This document shows positions 7,265 to 14,995 of a stretch of DNA of 17,591 bases, in pieces (position 1 is the stretch's first letter; each line of letters opens with the position of its first letter). A program made the position numbers and the translations under genes. This DNA is from CAZYBU01 sp964645775 (GTDB lineage Bacteria; Spirochaetota; UBA4802; UBA5550), in the NCBI GenBank assembly GCA_964645775.1, contig CAZYBU010000053.1, forward strand, positions 1 to 17,591, read 5' to 3'. The notes under the pieces are model-generated. The model saw only the letters and a program-made list of their open reading frames with translations, ran no database searches and was not told where the DNA came from.

Positions 7265-7269
7265 ATACA
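7238..7269. repeat. Two operator-like palindromes between divergent genes
   Basis: TTGTATACAA (7238-7247) is a perfect 10-bp palindrome, and TGTATTTGCAAATACA (7254-7269) is a perfect 16-bp palindrome. Both share the half-site ATTGTAT, repeated exactly 15 bp apart (7237 and 7252). The first fits the GT-N2-AC core typical of FadR-type GntR operators and also resembles some MarR sites. Assignment to a regulator is a guess. Confidence 0.45.
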
Positions 7270-7281
7270 TTTTTTTATAGA
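7253..7281 (+). promoter_or_regulatory. Candidate promoter of polA-luxR
   Basis: TTGTAT (7253-7258, 3 of 6) is followed by a 17-nt spacer and TATAGA (7276-7281, 4 of 6). The -35 sits inside the 16-bp palindrome. An alternative, TTGACC at 7283-7288, has a better -35, but the hexamer 17 nt later (TATTTA) is poor. The start codon at 7348 has no close Shine-Dalgarno; AAGGGA at 7329-7334 is 13 nt away. Confidence 0.3.
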
Positions 7282-7347
7282 CTTGACCTTGCGTTAGACC
7301 TTCCGTATTTACCTTGACTCTCCGTTCGAAGGGATTAGAAACAGGGT

Positions 7348-10059
7348 ATGGCTGATTCAAAGAAACCCCTTTACGTCATAGACGGCCACGCCCTGGCCTA
7401 CAGGGCACACTTCGCCTTTGTCCGCAATCCTCTCTATACCGGTGATGGCAGAAACGTCTCCGCTATTTTCGGTTTTTCCCGAATGCTCCTCAAGCTGATC
7501 CAGGACAACCAGCCGGCTTACCTGGCCGTGGCCTTTGATCCTCCGAAACCATCTTTTCGTTTTAAGATCTATGATCAGTATAAAGCGAACCGGGACAAAA
7601 TGCCGGACGAGCTTCGCGCCCAGGTCCAGGAGATCAAGGCCCTGGTGGACGAGCTGGGAATACCCCGTCTTGAGGACGACGAGGTGGAAGCCGATGACAT
7701 CCTCGGTTCCGTGGCCCGGAGTTTTGCGGACAGGGAACATCCGGTCTATCTCGTGACAGGTGACAAGGACGCCTACCAGCTTGTTACTGAGCATGTTCGT
7801 ATCTACGCCAATAAAAAGGGGATAAGCGAATTTGAGATATACGACCAGGAAGGCATCGAAAAGAAGACCGGACTGAAACCTTCACAGATTATCGATTACA
7901 TGTCCCTCATGGGGGACAGCTCTGATAATATTCCGGGCGTGAAGGGTATCGGAGAGAAGACCGCACGTTCCCTTTTACAGCAGTTCGGGAGCCTGGAGGC
8001 GATCTATGACAACCTGGATCAGCTGAAGGGGAGGACACGGACTCTCATAGAGGAGGGAAGAGAATCGGCCCTCCTTTCGAAGGAGCTTGTGACCATCCGG
8101 ACCGATGTGGTTCCGGGAGTGAAACGGGATGACCTTCTCTTCACCGGTTTTGACGCCGAGAAGGCCCGGGACTACTTCCGGCGTCTTGAGATGGACTCGA
8201 TTATCCGGGATTATTTCGAAGATGAAGAAGAGCCGGGACCGTCAGGAGACCCGGAGACCTTATCCTGTGAGATCATCCATGACCTGGATACCCTCAGGGC
8301 CGTAATTGAAATGATCATGAAAGAGGGAGAGGTATCGATAGACACGGAGACTACGTCCCCGACGGCCCGGGAGGCGAGGCTTATTGGCATTTCTCTCTCC
8401 ATCGATGGGAGGAGAGGCTGGTACCTTCCTCTTGTAAATGAAGGCCTCTTCGGAGGTGAGACTCCGGACAGGGAATCGGCCCTGGAGATGATGCGTCCCC
8501 TCATTGAGGACCCGGAGGTGAAGAAGATCGGCCAGAACATCAAGTATGACCTCATCGTTCTATGGAACGCCGGGATCGACATGAAGGGAATCTTCTTCGA
8601 TACCATGGTGGCATCGTACGTATTGAATACCGGGGAGCGTCGTCACAACCTGGATGATCTGGCCGCGCGGCATCTGGGGCACATCACGATCACCTACAAG
8701 GAGCTGGTAGGCACAGGCAAGAACCGGGTGGAGATCACCGACGTTCCCCTGGAGAGGCTGGCCCACTACGCTGTCGAGGACTCGGAGGTCACCTGGCGGC
8801 TCTACCTTCTCTTCAGGGAGAGACTCAAAGAGGAAGGCTTGGAGAATCTTTTCTATGAACTGGAGATGCCGCTGGTTCCTGTTCTTGCCCGCATGGAGTA
8901 CTCCGGCGTGAAGATCGACTCCTCCCACTTCGACCGCCTTGCCCGGGAGAACGACGAGCGCCTGGAAGAGGTTAAAAAACAGATCTTCGATGCCGCGGAG
9001 ATGGAGTTCAACATCAACTCCACCCGGGAACTCTCCGGCATCCTCTTCGAGCGGCTGGGATTAAAGCCGGTAAAAAAGACCAGAACCGGCCACTCCACGG
9101 ACATTTCGGTCCTGGAGGCCTTGAAGGGGGAACACCCTATCATCGAGTACCTGATAACCTACCGGGGATTGGCCAAGCTGAAGAGCACCTATATCGACAC
9201 CCTGCCGAAACTGGTGAATCCTGAGACCGGCCGCATTCATACATCCTATAACCAGACCGTGGTGGCAACGGGCCGCCTCTCATCCTCCGATCCGAATCTC
9301 CAGAACATCCCGGTTCGGGACGACTTCGGCCGGGCGATCCGACGGGGTTTCACGGCCGAGAAGGGGATGCGAATCATGGCGGCCGATTACTCCCAGATCG
9401 AACTTCGTCTTGCGGCCCACGTCTCCGGCGATGATAACATGAAGAAGGCCTTCCAGGAGGGGACTGACATCCATAACCTGACCGCCTCCCGGGTCTTCGG
9501 GATATCCCTGGAGGAGGTGGAACCCTTCATGCGGCGGCAGGCCAAGATTATCAATTTTGCCACCATCTACGGTGTCTCACCCTACGGACTCTCCCGACAG
9601 GCGGAGATCTCCATGGAGGAGGCGGCCGAGTTTATCAGAATATACTACGAGACCTATCCCGGTTTCCGGGAGTATATCGACCGGACAGTGGAGTCCGCCC
9701 GGGAGAAAGGATACGTGGAGACCCTCATGGGGCGCCGCCGCAGGATACCGGAGATCAGTTCCGATGTCAGTTTTCGCAGGGAGGGGGCGGAGCGGGTGGC
9801 CATCAACACCCCGATCCAGGGCTCCTCCGCGGACATGATAAAGATCGCCATGATCCGTATAGACCGGCAGCTTCGGGAGAGCGGCATGAGAAGCAGGATG
9901 ATCATGCAGGTCCATGATGAGCTGGTCTTCGAGGAGGTCCATTCCGAGGAGAAGGGACTGGAGACCCTTGTTCGCAATGCCATGGAGACAGCTCTCGATA
10001 TATCGGTCCCGATCGTGGTCGATATCGGCCGGGGGAATAACTGGGAAGAGGCCCATTAG
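7348..10059 (+). CDS. polA: DNA polymerase I
   Basis: A full-length (903 aa) family-A polymerase for gap filling, Okazaki-fragment maturation and excision repair. The N-terminal 5'-3' nuclease (1 to about 290) has DGHALAYR (12-19), TGDKDAYQLV (137-146) and the helix-hairpin-helix around GVKGIGEKTA (197-206). The 3'-5' proofreading domain (about 305-490) keeps the carboxylates D332 and E334 (DTE), D401 (KYD) and D478 with Y474 (YAVED), so proofreading looks active, unlike in some polA lineages. In the polymerase domain, motif A is DYSQIELR with D680, motif B has R729/K733/Y741, and motif C is VHDE with D857. The C-terminus NNWEEAH matches the family ending. Start: ATG at 7348, weak ribosome site. 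The luxR-type gene follows after 12 nt and is probably co-transcribed. Confidence 0.98.
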   Translation: MADSKKPLYVIDGHALAYRAHFAFVRNPLYTGDGRNVSAIFGFSRMLLKLIQDNQPAYLAVAFDPPKPSFRFKIYDQYKANRDKMPDELRAQVQEIKALVDELGIPRLEDDEVEADDILGSVARSFADREHPVYLVTGDKDAYQLVTEHVRIYANKKGISEFEIYDQEGIEKKTGLKPSQIIDYMSLMGDSSDNIPGVKGIGEKTARSLLQQFGSLEAIYDNLDQLKGRTRTLIEEGRESALLSKELVTIRTDVVPGVKRDDLLFTGFDAEKARDYFRRLEMDSIIRDYFEDEEEPGPSGDPETLSCEIIHDLDTLRAVIEMIMKEGEVSIDTETTSPTAREARLIGISLSIDGRRGWYLPLVNEGLFGGETPDRESALEMMRPLIEDPEVKKIGQNIKYDLIVLWNAGIDMKGIFFDTMVASYVLNTGERRHNLDDLAARHLGHITITYKELVGTGKNRVEITDVPLERLAHYAVEDSEVTWRLYLLFRERLKEEGLENLFYELEMPLVPVLARMEYSGVKIDSSHFDRLARENDERLEEVKKQIFDAAEMEFNINSTRELSGILFERLGLKPVKKTRTGHSTDISVLEALKGEHPIIEYLITYRGLAKLKSTYIDTLPKLVNPETGRIHTSYNQTVVATGRLSSSDPNLQNIPVRDDFGRAIRRGFTAEKGMRIMAADYSQIELRLAAHVSGDDNMKKAFQEGTDIHNLTASRVFGISLEEVEPFMRRQAKIINFATIYGVSPYGLSRQAEISMEEAAEFIRIYYETYPGFREYIDRTVESAREKGYVETLMGRRRRIPEISSDVSFRREGAERVAINTPIQGSSADMIKIAMIRIDRQLRESGMRSRMIMQVHDELVFEEVHSEEKGLETLVRNAMETALDISVPIVVDIGRGNNWEEAH

Positions 10060-10071
10060 GAAAGAGAAACC

Positions 10072-10965
10072 GTGAATGACCTGATCTTCCTCTACTGGTT
10101 TACCGCCTATACCGTGGGTACAGTTTCCCTTCTCGTTACCCTTACCCTCTATCTTTTGAAACGAGAGGAGAGCTACAGGGATCACCTCTTCGTGCTTCTC
10201 TCTTTTACCGGCATTATCCTTTCGGAGACCCTGGGCTGCTATTTCGATCTTACCAGAGGAAACGTTTCAATTATCGTCTTCCTTCGCCATATTACCATTC
10301 TGGCTTCCTGCTCACTTATCTATACACTTGTCCGATTCACCAATTCCCTGGTTGAGAATGCCGGTCGCAGGTTAAGCGAAAGAGTCTCCGCTGCGATTTC
10401 AATTACGCTGACGATATGTATACTCGTGACCATACCGTTTTCCTTCGCCCGGCTTTTCAAGGATATAGCCCTGGGTGTCCTGGGCGTGAGTATCCTCTAC
10501 TCCGTGGTAATGGTCATCCGGCACTCCCGCTTGAAACCGGAAGATAAAAACCTGAAGGCGGCCCTGATCGTGGCCCTGGTGACTATCCTGGTCTTCCCGG
10601 TTTTTGTCGTGCTCGACTTCTACCGCCTTCCCCTGGTGCCGGAGGGGTATCCTCAAAGGCTCTGGATTCTTCCCGCCTTCTATATTATCTGGAACGTGAC
10701 GTTCATCTCCGTGGCCCTTCGGGATCTTCTGGCACCGAAGGAGATCTCCATGACACTGGAGGAGGAGAGGGTGCGTCGCTTTGGACTCACACCGAGGGAG
10801 CAACAGGTGGCAGAGCTGCTTATGGAGGGTAAGAGATACAGAGAGATAGCCGGTCTTCTCGATATTGCCATGCCTACCGTGAAAACGCATATATCGAATA
10901 TATACGATAAAACGGAGACCCGGAGCCGCGCGGCTCTTATGCATAAACTGCTCAATCTGCCTTGA
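10072..10965 (+). CDS. Membrane-anchored LuxR-family transcriptional regulator
   Basis: A 297-aa protein with about seven predicted membrane helices (roughly 8-29, 37-56, 66-90, 104-125, 131-150, 162-182, 197-217), followed by a short linker and a C-terminal GerE/LuxR helix-turn-helix (about 238-295). The HTH shows LTPREQQVAELLMEG (239-253), YREIA (256-260) and the recognition helix TVKTHISNIYDK (269-280), all standard. There is no receiver domain, so the signal is probably read in the membrane and a tethered HTH acts on DNA. It starts at GTG 10072 with AGGAAAGAG (10058-10066) overlapping the polA stop, which indicates co-translation with polA. A candidate target is the structured-leader operon starting at 11079, by position only. 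The 14-nt palindrome GAGCCGCGCGGCTC at 10923-10936 is inside the coding sequence and has no loop, so I do not read it as a terminator. Confidence 0.88.
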   Translation: MNDLIFLYWFTAYTVGTVSLLVTLTLYLLKREESYRDHLFVLLSFTGIILSETLGCYFDLTRGNVSIIVFLRHITILASCSLIYTLVRFTNSLVENAGRRLSERVSAAISITLTICILVTIPFSFARLFKDIALGVLGVSILYSVVMVIRHSRLKPEDKNLKAALIVALVTILVFPVFVVLDFYRLPLVPEGYPQRLWILPAFYIIWNVTFISVALRDLLAPKEISMTLEEERVRRFGLTPREQQVAELLMEGKRYREIAGLLDIAMPTVKTHISNIYDKTETRSRAALMHKLLNLP

Positions 10966-11004
10966 TTGTAATTTTTTTAAAAAAAATCTCAAAATCATAC
11001 AAAA

Positions 11005-11071
11005 GGACGATGTACAGAACCCTCCCGTCGGGCTATTCTGTGAGGGTGTACCGATAACTATCGTCCAGGAG
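11005..11071 (+). promoter_or_regulatory. Structured 5' leader RNA with two alternative folds
   Basis: The leader can close with a 7-bp stem, GGACGAT (11005-11011) with ATCGTCC (11060-11066), which ends directly at the Shine-Dalgarno AGGAG (11067-11071). Inside, fold A pairs GTAC 11012-11015 with 11048-11051 and ACCCTC 11019-11024 with GAGGGT 11042-11047. Fold B instead pairs ACAGAA 11014-11019 with TTCTGT 11036-11041, plus CCC 11024-11026 with GGG 11030-11032. The two folds exclude each other. When fold A is open, CTCC 11022-11025 can pair with the Shine-Dalgarno GGAG 11068-11071. I do not recognise a known riboswitch class in it. No confident promoter could be called in the A/T-rich tract upstream (10972-11004). 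Confidence 0.5.
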
Positions 11072-11078
11072 TCACAGG

Positions 11079-12380
11079 GTGGAGGCAACAGGTTCCTTCC
11101 GGGTCATTATCATTGTAACTCTATTTCTCGTCGGTTGGGCAGGAAACCTCGCGGCAGAGGAAGAGAATGTGACTATCCGGCGTATCAAGGTTATAATCAA
11201 CGAAACCCTCTATACCTGGGAGGAGGGAGAGCCTCCCATAGGAGAGGATGATCCGCGGATGTCCCTCCCTTCCACGGTACTTTCTTTTATCGCGCTCAGG
11301 CCGGGACAGAAATTATCGGAAAAGAGACTTAAACGAGAGATCAAGCGGGCGGTCAGGCGTCTTGGTGACAGCCGGTACTACTACTCCGTCTCCGCGACCC
11401 TTTTGCCGGCGGGAGATGATCCCGGCGTAAGAACAATACTGGTCCAGGTGAGGGAAGGGTTTCGCTACCGCTTCGGGGGAGGAAACGCTTACGCCATGTT
11501 CGGAATGAACAACCTCCACGGCAGAAAGAAGTCTTTCCGGGTTTACGCCGGGGCGAACCGCCTGGGAGGTCGCTTCGAGGACAGCAGGATCGCCGGGTCA
11601 CCCTTCATCTGGGGCGCTTCCCTGTTCTATATGAACGATATAGGCAAAGTAACCCCCGCTCTCTATCACCTTGTTACTCCCGGTATCTACAGCGGAGCGG
11701 AACCCCATCCTGATATTCGAATAACCCTGGGAGCAGATTTTCCCCTGGCCTTTCTGACCGAAGAGGATAATTATCCCGGTTATGAAGGGGGAAAGAGGTA
11801 CGACATGCTTCTTTCGCCGAAGATCTGTATGAAACGGAGTTTTATCGGTGATACCGTTCTTTTTGAGACGGGTTTTCTGGCCGCGCCTGAGACCCTCATT
11901 AACCTGGAGGGGGATGCGGCCGTATTTATGCCCAGGGTCGGGGCTGTCGGAGCCTTCCACTTCGCTCGTTTCAATTCCCTGAACCTTAAGGTATCCTCCG
12001 GCTGGGCCGGGGATGATCTTCCCTTTCTGAACGCCTTTAATCTTTACGACACCGATGACCGGAGCATCCGTTCCGGTTACTCCTATTATGAACTGAACGG
12101 AGAGAGTTTCTTTCTTATAAATTTTGAGTACAGGTTTACGTTTTCCCGGATCTTTATACCTCCCTTCTTTGATACCGGTATCCAGCTTTTTATCTTCAGC
12201 GATATCGGATGGGTGGAAGATCACGGCAGGGGAATGTTCTCCGGCGACATGAAAGACGCCTACGGCGGTGGACTCAGGCTTCTCTTTGAGAATCCGGTGT
12301 TCGCCTATTTCTCCTTCGCCTACGGGGTGAATCGACAGGGGAAGGGTCGTTTCGTTTTCACGGGAACGGCCGGATTCTGA
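11079..12380 (+). CDS. Omp85/BamA-like outer-membrane barrel with one POTRA-like domain
   Basis: A 433-aa exported protein. A signal peptide is clear (hydrophobic core about 8-22, likely cleavage after NLAA near 26). Residues about 31-125 resemble a single POTRA: an IRRIKVIIN strand, LRPGQKLSEKRLKREIKRAV helix, and a closing TILVQVREG strand. From about 127 on come alternating amphipathic beta strands starting RYRFGGG (129-135), with the NLHG turn (145-148) and a C-terminal Phe (TGTAGF), as expected for an outer-membrane barrel. Full BamA/TamA proteins carry several POTRA domains and a larger barrel; this one is small and belongs to the minor Omp85-like proteins. It starts at GTG 11079 with AGGAG 7 nt upstream, directly after the structured leader. 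It is first in a five-gene operon. It may move or anchor partners of the downstream periplasmic proteins; the cargo is unknown. Confidence 0.7.
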   Translation: MEATGSFRVIIIVTLFLVGWAGNLAAEEENVTIRRIKVIINETLYTWEEGEPPIGEDDPRMSLPSTVLSFIALRPGQKLSEKRLKREIKRAVRRLGDSRYYYSVSATLLPAGDDPGVRTILVQVREGFRYRFGGGNAYAMFGMNNLHGRKKSFRVYAGANRLGGRFEDSRIAGSPFIWGASLFYMNDIGKVTPALYHLVTPGIYSGAEPHPDIRITLGADFPLAFLTEEDNYPGYEGGKRYDMLLSPKICMKRSFIGDTVLFETGFLAAPETLINLEGDAAVFMPRVGAVGAFHFARFNSLNLKVSSGWAGDDLPFLNAFNLYDTDDRSIRSGYSYYELNGESFFLINFEYRFTFSRIFIPPFFDTGIQLFIFSDIGWVEDHGRGMFSGDMKDAYGGGLRLLFENPVFAYFSFAYGVNRQGKGRFVFTGTAGF

Positions 12381-12398
12381 CAAGCGAGGTATGAAACC

Positions 12399-13085
12399 AT
12401 GAAAAAGCTGCGTATAATCCTGATTTTCCTGATGACCCTCTCGGTTACGGGTGAGCTTTTCGCTTCCCTGCGGAAGGAGGCGGTCCACGTGAACACGGAA
12501 TCGGAGGCTACGGCCTTTATCTCCCGCGCCGGTTCCGATCCTGAAAAAGATCTTCTCCTGGGGATTGTGTACCATAACCTTGCCCGCGCCAATCAGGGCC
12601 GGTATATATCTCTGGCAAAAAACCATCTTCAAAGGTCCTGGAAGTCCACATCCTCCCCCCTGGCACTGGGATACCTGGGAAGCGTCATTACCCTGGAGGG
12701 GAGCGTCTACAGTCGAAAGGGAAACGTTGTCCGGGCCAGCGCGAAAGTCGAGGAGGGAAAGAAACTGATTGATCAGGCCGTGTCAATGGACTCTTCCAGC
12801 CTGTTCCTGAGGTTCCTGCGTATCGGCAACGCCATCGGGGTAAGTGAGGCGTCCCCGTTCAAAAGATACGATGTGGCCAGAAAGGACCTGGACTTCCTTG
12901 CCGGTAAGCTTGGCATGCTGGATGACCGGTCCCGTTCCCTCTATCATATGTACTCCGGAAAGGTGGCCATGGCCCGGAATAAAATCAATGAGGCTCTGGC
13001 CGCATTCGAGCGTTCCATCCGGAGCTCCCCCCGTGCTCCTTACGCTGTTGAATCGAGAAAGATGATCAGGATCCTGGAGGAATAA
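12399..13085 (+). CDS. Exported TPR-like helical repeat protein
   Basis: A 228-aa protein with an N-terminal signal peptide (KKLR, hydrophobic core 6-18, likely cleavage after LFA at 22), so it is periplasmic. The rest is alpha-helical with TPR-like pairs. The clearest are residues about 51-84 (LLLGIVYHNLARA) and 182-215 (YHMYSGKVAMARNKINEALAAFERSI, here broken at 192), with weaker helices at 112-143. There is no catalytic motif and no cysteine. The start ATG at 12399 is served by GAGG (12386-12389); the earlier ATG at 12391 runs into a stop after three codons. It is separated from the barrel gene by 18 nt and from the next gene by 2 nt, which indicates an operon. It is likely a scaffold between the outer-membrane barrel and the inner-membrane redox proteins; this role is inferred from position. 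Confidence 0.7.
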   Translation: MKKLRIILIFLMTLSVTGELFASLRKEAVHVNTESEATAFISRAGSDPEKDLLLGIVYHNLARANQGRYISLAKNHLQRSWKSTSSPLALGYLGSVITLEGSVYSRKGNVVRASAKVEEGKKLIDQAVSMDSSSLFLRFLRIGNAIGVSEASPFKRYDVARKDLDFLAGKLGMLDDRSRSLYHMYSGKVAMARNKINEALAAFERSIRSSPRAPYAVESRKMIRILEE

Positions 13086-13087
13086 CG

Positions 13088-13711
13088 ATGGTTGTTGAAG
13101 CGATACTTCTCGGGTTTTCTACCGGTACCTACTGCGCGGTCTTCTGCGCTCCCGTGGCCATACCTATGATTTTGACGGAAGAACAGCGCGGCGCCCTGGA
13201 GAACGCCCGCCGCGTCGGTGTCTTTCTCCTGGGAAGACTTATCGCTTATATCGGCGTCGGTTTATTACTGGGATTCGCCGGGGCCTATTCCCTGTCTTAT
13301 GTCGATCCCGGCCTGAAGAGGCCCCTCCAGGCCGTTGCCTACCTGGTCATCGGCGCCGTAATGATAGCTTCCGGGATCATGTACAACTTCCCGGATCACA
13401 GGGCCTGTAAAGGGATCAAGAAGATATATAACCCGGAAAGGGGCGCGTTCATTTACGGCCTTATGACAGGCATGTCGATATGCCCTCCCTTTTTCGCGGC
13501 CGCTTCCAGGGCTTTTGCCTCCCAGGCGCCGCTTTCGGGCGCTCTCTACTTCGCTCTTTTCTTCCTGGGAACGTCGGTCTATTTCATTCCCCTGTTGGGG
13601 GTGCATCTTGTTGAAAAGCATATGTCCAGGTTGCGGACCGTCGCGCGCCTGGCCATCCTTATGCTCGGTATCTATTTCTTTCTTTTCCAGGGCATCCTGG
13701 GATTCGCGTAG
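13088..13711 (+). CDS. SafE/TauE- or DsbD/UreH-like cysteine membrane protein
   Basis: A 207-aa six-helix inner-membrane protein. Helix 1 carries STGTYCAVFCAPV (11-23) with C16 and C20. A later helix carries SICPPFF (130-136) with C132, and C107 lies in the loop between. The helix-1 cysteine pair and the Cys-Pro-Pro are features of the DsbD/CcdA-like and sulfite-exporter (SafE/UreH-like) superfamily. By family knowledge such proteins either move reducing equivalents or thiols across the membrane or export anions or metals; the paired membrane cysteines favour the redox reading. Its ribosome site GGAGG (13076-13080) lies inside the end of the preceding gene, only 7 nt before ATG 13088, so translation is coupled. 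The adjacent polyferredoxin is the natural electron donor candidate. Database names for this family (for example sulfite exporter) should not be taken as a tested function. Confidence 0.78.
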   Translation: MVVEAILLGFSTGTYCAVFCAPVAIPMILTEEQRGALENARRVGVFLLGRLIAYIGVGLLLGFAGAYSLSYVDPGLKRPLQAVAYLVIGAVMIASGIMYNFPDHRACKGIKKIYNPERGAFIYGLMTGMSICPPFFAAASRAFASQAPLSGALYFALFFLGTSVYFIPLLGVHLVEKHMSRLRTVARLAILMLGIYFFLFQGILGFA

Positions 13712-13722
13712 GAGGAGAAACC

Positions 13723-14994
13723 ATGTCTGTGGAACGAACCGGATCAGCCTTTTCCCTTCCGGCGAGTATCATCCTGTCTGTCTTTATGGCGCTGAACGTT
13801 TACATATTCATCATAGCCAGGTCACTGGGGAATCCTCTCTCTTTTGCAGGTTCCCTTATATGGGGAACGACCATCGTTGTCCTCTATTTCCTGATGCTCT
13901 ACACCGGCAGGATTTCCCGCTATCGGAAGATCTTCTTCGTGAGCTTCGCTCTCCTGTTCGCCCCCGCCTTTATAGCCATACTCTTCGAAACCCGGGGGCA
14001 CATGTATCTGAGCGAGGCGGACATGCTTCGGAACGAGGTACCCTATTGTCACATCGTCACGCCCCTTATCGCCATACCTTCTCTCCTCCAGAAGGGTGTT
14101 GCCTTTCCGGCCCGCATATCCGGACATTTCGCGGCTGTCTCCTCCATACTGGTGATCTGGCTCACGGCCACGATAGTTATCGGTCGCGGTTGGTGCAGCT
14201 GGGTCTGCTTTTACGGGGGATGGGACGAGGGTGCCTCCATGGCGTCTCGGAAACCGGTACTTCCGATTAAAAATCCGGGTGAGAAGGTCCGCTCCCTGAA
14301 CTTCGCCATGCTTATGTTCCTTGCCCTGGCCTCCCTGGCCGCCCTGGCTTCTGTCTACTGCCAGTGGTTCTGCCCCTTCAAGATGGTAACGGAGTTTGAG
14401 GAGATTACCGGTTTCTTAAGTTTTATCGCCACTGTCCTTTTCATAGTGATTTTTTTCGCCCTGGTCCTGGTATTGCCCTTTTTAATGAAACGGAGGATCC
14501 AGTGCGCCACTTTCTGTCCCTTCGGCGCCATGCAGTCCCTGCTGGACAGGGCGAGCATCTACCGGGTCCGTATCGACCCTGAGAGATGTAAAGAGTGCAT
14601 GAGCTGCGTCCGATCCTGCCCCATGTTCTCCCTGACAGAGGAGATGATCCGCTCCGGTGAAGGGAAGGTAGGCATTACCTGCTCCAAGTGCGGTACCTGT
14701 GTTCAGACATGCAGTGAAGGGGCCGTATCCTTCACCTATTCCCTTCCCGCCTCCTGGTCAAAGGAACGCACCCTCCTGGACAGGATCCAGGAACGGGCCG
14801 ACAGGCTGAGAGGCCCGGCGGGACGAGCGGCCCGGAGTACATTAAGAACCTTCCGTGAGCTCCTTTCACCCCTGGCCCTTTTCTCCTTCTCGGCTCTTAC
14901 CCTGGGGATGATCCTGTCGAGCATGTTCGCTCCCGGGACTCTCCATCGACTGTTGAACCTCTTCGTAAACGGTTCGTTCCTTCTGGGAGGATAA
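13723..14994 (+). CDS. Membrane polyferredoxin (NapH/NosR-like 4Fe-4S protein)
   Basis: A 423-aa integral membrane iron-sulfur protein. Helices lie at about 14-33, 42-61, 70-88, 136-155, 192-212, 232-254 and near 385-402. Three CxxxC pairs sit at helix ends: WCSWVC (157-162, C158/C162), YCQWFCP (212-218, C213/C217) and CATFCP (261-266, C261/C265). A CH pair (C109-H110) lies before a proline-rich helix. Two classical 4Fe-4S motifs follow: C289/C292/C295/C299-Pro and C320/C323/C326/C330. This is the NapH/NosR/CcoG-type architecture, which passes electrons between the quinone pool or cytoplasm and periplasmic acceptors. The GRGWCSW...GGWDEG version (154-170) is, as far as I recall, a subgroup without an assigned function. 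AGGAGGAG at 13710-13717 overlaps the previous stop. It is the core of the operon's proposed redox role. Confidence 0.88.
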   Translation: MSVERTGSAFSLPASIILSVFMALNVYIFIIARSLGNPLSFAGSLIWGTTIVVLYFLMLYTGRISRYRKIFFVSFALLFAPAFIAILFETRGHMYLSEADMLRNEVPYCHIVTPLIAIPSLLQKGVAFPARISGHFAAVSSILVIWLTATIVIGRGWCSWVCFYGGWDEGASMASRKPVLPIKNPGEKVRSLNFAMLMFLALASLAALASVYCQWFCPFKMVTEFEEITGFLSFIATVLFIVIFFALVLVLPFLMKRRIQCATFCPFGAMQSLLDRASIYRVRIDPERCKECMSCVRSCPMFSLTEEMIRSGEGKVGITCSKCGTCVQTCSEGAVSFTYSLPASWSKERTLLDRIQERADRLRGPAGRAARSTLRTFRELLSPLALFSFSALTLGMILSSMFAPGTLHRLLNLFVNGSFLLGG

Positions 14995-14995
14995 C

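Noticed and set aside
7238..7269. LexA box for polA
   Set aside because: Neither the E. coli CTGT-N8-ACAG pattern nor the Leptospira TTTG-N5-CAAA pattern is present; the centre reads TTTGCAAA without a spacer.
7142..7360. 72-codon minus-strand frame across the divergent promoter region
   Set aside because: It overlaps both the phosphatase start and the polA start and has no ribosome site or domain signs.
10972..10986. T7-A8 tract after the LuxR gene as an intrinsic terminator
   Set aside because: There is no GC-rich stem in front of the T-run; the nearest palindrome (10923-10936) is inside the gene, loopless and 36 nt away.
11598..12632. 344-codon open frame on the minus strand across the barrel and TPR genes
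   Set aside because: It lies antisense to two genes with signal peptides and family features, has no domain signs, and its composition (many Gly, Lys, Arg, His) is typical of a shadow frame.
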